Shown here: positions 5,481-8,402 of the stretch, one piece after another
Numbering within the stretch: position 1 is the first letter of the stretch
Layout of the letters: every line of letters starts with the position of its first letter
Origin: Bacillota bacterium
Lineage (GTDB): Bacteria; Bacillota_A; Clostridia; Peptostreptococcales; Anaerovoracaceae
Reading direction: 5' to 3'
Length of the DNA stretch: 8,402 nt
Assembly: GCA_017556895.1 (NCBI GenBank)
Contig: JAFYLX010000168.1
Span: forward strand, 1-8,402
Position numbers and translations under genes: made by a program
The notes under the pieces: generated by a model
Database searches by the model: none
Seen by the model: the letters and a program-made list of their open reading frames with translations, nothing else
Told to the model about the DNA's origin: nothing

Positions 5481-5924
5481 ATGGCAGAACTAATTGTAAG
5501 ACGCGCAGTAGAGCAAGACGTAGATCGAATCGCAGAACTAGAAATACTATGCTTTAAAACTCCTTGGACAAGAGAAGCGGTGCACCAGGACGTAGTTGAG
5601 AACCCTAGAGCTCTGTATGTAGTTGCAGAGGTTGAGGGACTTGTAATCGGTTACGCAGGCATTTGGAGCATAATTGACGAGGGGCATATTACAAACGTTG
5701 CTGTAGATCCAAGATTTAGACAACATCACGTAGGCTCAGCCATCATCAAAGTTTTACTAGAAGTTACAGAGAAGGCTGGCATAGAAAGACATACTTTAGA
5801 AGTTAGAAGAAGTAACGAACCTGCCATCAAACTTTATGAAAAGTTTGGATTTGTAGTAGCAGGTGAAAGAAAAGGATATTACGAAGACGAGGGTGAAGAC
5901 GCCCTTATTATGTGGAGAGATTAG
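5481..5924 (+). CDS. rimI: Ribosomal protein S18 N-alpha-acetyltransferase RimI (GNAT family)
   Basis: From the ATG at 5481 this is a 147-residue GNAT acetyltransferase, the normal RimI length. It would transfer acetyl from acetyl-CoA to the N-terminus of ribosomal protein S18 and perhaps other proteins. Family landmarks are 'ELEILCFKTPWT' (19-30), 'ITNVAVDPRFR' (70-80) and 'HTLEVRRSNEPAIKLYEKFGF' (104-124). Glu107 and Tyr119 have the same spacing as the catalytic Glu103/Tyr115 of Salmonella RimI. The C-terminal 'RKGYYEDEGEDALIMWRD' is also RimI-like. The acetyl-CoA loop reads RQHHVGSA (80-87), so the first glycine of the usual R/Q-x-x-G-x-G/A motif is His83, a notable deviation. Extending upstream to 5358 would add 41 basic, unconserved residues partly encoded by the repeat. 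The stop is 1 nt before tsaD. In many Firmicutes rimI sits between tsaB and tsaD, as here. Confidence 0.9.
   Translation: MAELIVRRAVEQDVDRIAELEILCFKTPWTREAVHQDVVENPRALYVVAEVEGLVIGYAGIWSIIDEGHITNVAVDPRFRQHHVGSAIIKVLLEVTEKAGIERHTLEVRRSNEPAIKLYEKFGFVVAGERKGYYEDEGEDALIMWRD
5914..5919 (+). promoter_or_regulatory. Ribosome binding site that fixes the tsaD start
   Basis: GGAGAG lies 6 nt before the ATG at 5926 and within the last codons of rimI. The longer in-frame ATG at 5863 would overlap rimI by 62 nt and add 21 residues absent from the conserved family start, so 5926 is chosen. Confidence 0.8.
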
Positions 5925-5925
5925 G

Positions 5926-6942
5926 ATGAAAGACGGAAAGTTTTTAACGATGGCATTTGAATCAAGCTGTGACGAGACATCAGTAGCAATCGTGGCAGAT
6001 GGAAGAGAAGTATTATCAAATGTCATTTCCTCACAAATTGATATATTCAAAAACTACGGAGGAGTTGTGCCTGAAATTGCAGCCAGACACCACCTTGAGA
6101 ACATCAATCAAGTAGTAGATGAAGCCCTTGATGAGGCAGGCGTGACTTTAGAAGACATCGACTTAATAGGTGTAACTGAGGGACCTGGCCTTGTCGGAGC
6201 ACTTCTTATTGGTGTTGCAACTGCGAAGGCTATCGCATATGCCGCTGACATCCCAATTGTTGGCGTGCATCACATTATGGGGCACGTTTCCGCAAACTTC
6301 ATTGAACATAAGGAATTAGAACCGCCTTTTACAGCGCTAATCGTGAGCGGCGGTCATACAAATATTGCGAGAATGTCAAGCTACACAGAATGCGAAGTTC
6401 TTGGAGGAACAAGAGACGACGCTGTCGGCGAAGCATATGACAAGGTAGCTAGAGTTCTTGGCCTAGGGTACCCAGGTGGCCCTAAGGTTGATAAGATTGC
6501 AAAAGAAGGAAATCCAGATGCAATCCGTTTCAAGAGAGTATTCCTTGAGAAGGATAGCTATGATTTCAGCTTCAGCGGCCTGAAGACTCAGGTTTTAAAT
6601 TACATCAACACTGAAAAACAGGCAGGAAGAGAAATAAACAGAGCCGACGTTGCGGCAAGCTTCCAGCAGGCAGTAATAGATGTAATAAGCGAAAAGACTA
6701 TTTCCGCAGCAAAAGAAATGGGCTACGGCAAGCTAGTACTAGCTGGTGGGGTTGCTTCAAACTCCAAGCTTAGAGATACAATCGAGAAGGCTTGCGCTGA
6801 AAATAAGATTGAAATGTACAAACCGTCACCGATCCTATGCACGGACAATGCTGCTATGATCGGATGTGCGGCATATTACAAATTTATGGCAGGCGAAAGA
6901 TCAGACATCGATATGGATGCCTACGCAAGCATGCCGTTATAG
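5926..6942 (+). CDS. tsaD: tRNA N6-adenosine threonylcarbamoyltransferase TsaD
   Basis: This is a 338-residue Kae1/TsaD/Gcp family enzyme, the usual bacterial length. It transfers the threonylcarbamoyl group from threonylcarbamoyl-AMP to N6 of A37 in ANN-reading tRNAs, acting with TsaB and TsaE encoded just upstream. It begins near the conserved 'AFESSCDETSVAIV' (10-23). It carries the metal-binding HxxxH as His116 and His120 in 'VHHIMGHVSANF', 'LIVSGGHTNI' (138-147), 'GGTRDDAVGEAYDKVARVLGLGYPGGP' (160-186), 'FSFSGLKT' (214-221), and the third metal ligand Asp307 in 'CTDNAAMIG'. All expected catalytic residues are present. It starts 1 nt after the rimI stop, so the two are almost certainly co-translated. 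The ABC-F gene begins 45 nt after its stop with no terminator visible. Confidence 0.97.
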   Translation: MKDGKFLTMAFESSCDETSVAIVADGREVLSNVISSQIDIFKNYGGVVPEIAARHHLENINQVVDEALDEAGVTLEDIDLIGVTEGPGLVGALLIGVATAKAIAYAADIPIVGVHHIMGHVSANFIEHKELEPPFTALIVSGGHTNIARMSSYTECEVLGGTRDDAVGEAYDKVARVLGLGYPGGPKVDKIAKEGNPDAIRFKRVFLEKDSYDFSFSGLKTQVLNYINTEKQAGREINRADVAASFQQAVIDVISEKTISAAKEMGYGKLVLAGGVASNSKLRDTIEKACAENKIEMYKPSPILCTDNAAMIGCAAYYKFMAGERSDIDMDAYASMPL

Positions 6943-6987
6943 GAAGACTGTTAAGACGTAATAACAATAATAGTTTAGGAGAGTTAG

Positions 6988-8402
6988 ATGATAGTTTTAT
7001 CTGCAAGCAATTTGACAAAAGTATATGGAACAGACGTAATCATCAAAGGCGTGGATTTTCATGTAAATGATGGCGACCGTATCGGACTGGTAGGAAGAAA
7101 CGGTGCAGGTAAAACCACTCTTTTAAATATGATTACAGGAGAATTGACTCCTGATGAGGGGCAGTTATATATGCCTTCCGGATTAAGAATAGGCTATTTG
7201 AAGCAGAGAGATAACTTCAATGGTAACAATACCGTTATCGAGGAAATTAATGCGATTTTTAAGCCTTTAGAAAAGTTAGAGGAAGACATAGCTGAGACTG
7301 CCGATATGGTTGCGCAGAACCCTCACGACGAGAAGTTGCTACATAGATTAGACGATATGCAGCAGGAATACGCTCGCAAAGGAGGATATACATATAAATC
7401 CGAGATTACCGGAATACTAAACTCAATGGCCTTCGGTCCAGAGTTTTTTAATAAGAAGATTGATACTCTTTCCGGAGGGGAAAAGACTCGTTTGGCACTT
7501 GCGGCACTTCTTTTAGAAAAGCCGGATCTGCTAGTATTGGACGAACCTACTAACCATTTGGATATCGGGACTTTGAGATGGCTGGAACAGTACCTGTCAT
7601 CCTACAAGGGAAGTATCATTATCGTTTCTCACGATAGATACTTTTTAAATAAGAGTGTTAATAGAATTTTTGAAATTGAACATCATAAGCTTAGAGCATA
7701 CGATGGAAATTACGACGAATTTGCTGAAAAGAAGCGTCAGATTCGAGAGGCCGAAATGCGTGCCTATAACAATCAGCAGAAGGAAATTGCGAGACAGGAA
7801 GAGATGATTCGTCGTTTCAAACAGCACGGCACAGAGCTTCTTGCAAAGCGTGCGGCGTCTCGTGAGAAGCGCCTAGACATGATCGATAGGCTAGAAAGAC
7901 CTGAGGCTGCCGAAGGCAAGATGAAAATAGAATTTACTCAAGACTTCCAGTCCGGTAACGACGTACTGTTTGCGGAAGACTTATCTAAGTCCTTCGGCTA
8001 TGGTACTAACAAAAAGACGCTTTTTGAAAACGTTAACCTGGACATCAAGAAGGGTGAAAAAATCTGTATCGTAGGTAGAAACGGTATAGGTAAGACGACA
8101 CTTTTAAAGATTCTGCTTGAAGAACTTTCCCCAGAAAAGGGTAGAGTCAAGATTGGTCATAACGTTACTTTCGGATATTATGATCAGGGGCAGTTGCTTC
8201 TAAACCCTAGAAATACGGTTTTAGAAGAGATGAAAAACACTTACCGCCTATACACTGATACTCACATGAGATCCTTGCTTGGTAGATTCCTTTTCAAGAA
8301 CGACGATGTGTTCCTAAATGTTGGAGACCTTAGTGGTGGCGAAAAGGCGAGACTATCATTGCTCAAGCTAATGCTAGGCGGCGCAAATACTTTAATTCTC
8401 GA
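6988..8402 (+). CDS. ABC-F family ATPase, YdiF-like (3' end cut by the window)
   Basis: 471 codons are visible from the ATG at 6988 and no stop occurs before the window ends. It is a soluble tandem-ATPase protein without membrane segments. Domain 1 has Walker A 'GRNGAGKTT' (36-44), signature 'LSGGE' (161-165), Walker B 'LLVLDEPTNHLD' (181-192) and 'SHDRYFL' (214-220). A charged, predicted helical interdomain linker covers about 241-318, including 'KRAASREKRLDMIDRLERP'. Domain 2 has Walker A 'GRNGIGKTT' (363-371) and 'LSGGE' (448-452). 'DEPTNHLD' and the linker define the ABC-F family, which binds the ribosomal E site and influences translation; some members give antibiotic resistance. The position after tsaE-tsaB-rimI-tsaD matches Bacillus subtilis ydiF, favouring a housekeeping role. 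The missing C-terminus prevents a firm subfamily call. An AGGAGAG site at 6978-6984 precedes the start. Confidence 0.93.
   Translation, partial: MIVLSASNLTKVYGTDVIIKGVDFHVNDGDRIGLVGRNGAGKTTLLNMITGELTPDEGQLYMPSGLRIGYLKQRDNFNGNNTVIEEINAIFKPLEKLEEDIAETADMVAQNPHDEKLLHRLDDMQQEYARKGGYTYKSEITGILNSMAFGPEFFNKKIDTLSGGEKTRLALAALLLEKPDLLVLDEPTNHLDIGTLRWLEQYLSSYKGSIIIVSHDRYFLNKSVNRIFEIEHHKLRAYDGNYDEFAEKKRQIREAEMRAYNNQQKEIARQEEMIRRFKQHGTELLAKRAASREKRLDMIDRLERPEAAEGKMKIEFTQDFQSGNDVLFAEDLSKSFGYGTNKKTLFENVNLDIKKGEKICIVGRNGIGKTTLLKILLEELSPEKGRVKIGHNVTFGYYDQGQLLLNPRNTVLEEMKNTYRLYTDTHMRSLLGRFLFKNDDVFLNVGDLSGGEKARLSLLKLMLGGANTLIL

Noticed and set aside
5863..5925. Upstream in-frame ATG that would lengthen TsaD by 21 residues
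   Set aside because: It lies inside rimI, overlaps it by 62 nt, and the added residues precede the conserved family start; 5926 has a good GGAGAG site.
6837..7070. 77-codon + strand open frame across the tsaD end and the ABC-F start
   Set aside because: It overlaps two clearly conserved genes in another frame, has no ribosome binding site and resembles no protein family.
6988..8402. ABC-F protein as an antibiotic-resistance determinant
   Set aside because: Operon position matches housekeeping YdiF and no resistance-type context, leader attenuator or mobile element accompanies it.

Overview
This 8.4 kb window looks like a core-genome stretch from a low-to-moderate-GC Firmicute, most likely an anaerobic member of the Clostridia. 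The reasons are strong AGGAG-type ribosome binding sites, an AT-rich codon choice, an FMN-riboswitch-controlled ECF-type riboflavin transporter gene (ribU), and the order tsaE-tsaB-rimI-tsaD-ABC-F, which matches the ydiB-ydiC-ydiD-ydiE-ydiF block of Bacillus subtilis. Every recognisable gene lies on the + strand. The assignment comes from family recognition; no species can be named from the sequence alone.

Positions 1-3202 form the first apparent transcription unit. It holds the 3' end of a branched-chain amino acid ABC transporter ATPase (livF), a Liv-type substrate-binding lipoprotein, a small stand-alone NifU-C-terminal-domain (Nfu) Fe-S protein, and a PepV-type M20 dipeptidase. The genes are tightly packed; the Nfu gene and pepV overlap by one base (TAATG). 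Amino acid/peptide capture and peptide hydrolysis fit together; the Nfu protein is a housekeeping passenger.

Positions 3168-4029 are a riboflavin-uptake module. A near-consensus housekeeping promoter lies inside the last codons of pepV. It is followed by a clear FMN riboswitch (RFN element), an intrinsic terminator and ribU, the membrane S-component of an ECF transporter. Only 17 nt and no terminator separate ribU from tsaE, so FMN-controlled transcription may continue into the tRNA-modification genes.

Positions 4047-8402 are the t6A block: tsaE and tsaB (overlapping by 13 nt), then a 274-nt gap, then rimI, tsaD (1 nt apart) and an ABC-F ATPase cut by the window end. TsaB, TsaD and TsaE together transfer the threonylcarbamoyl group to A37 of ANN-decoding tRNAs; RimI is an N-terminal protein acetyltransferase; the ABC-F protein probably acts on the ribosome. 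The theme is translation quality.

The least ordinary piece of DNA is the tsaB-rimI gap. It contains a nested, imperfect inverted-repeat element of about 155 bp with perfect 12-bp ends and a 12-bp central palindrome, resembling a non-coding mobile element (MITE) or an ERIC-like hairpin repeat. A second hairpin shares part of its right end, and a candidate promoter for rimI-tsaD follows. I did not see a CRISPR array, a tRNA or rRNA gene, a transposase, phage genes or a defence system.
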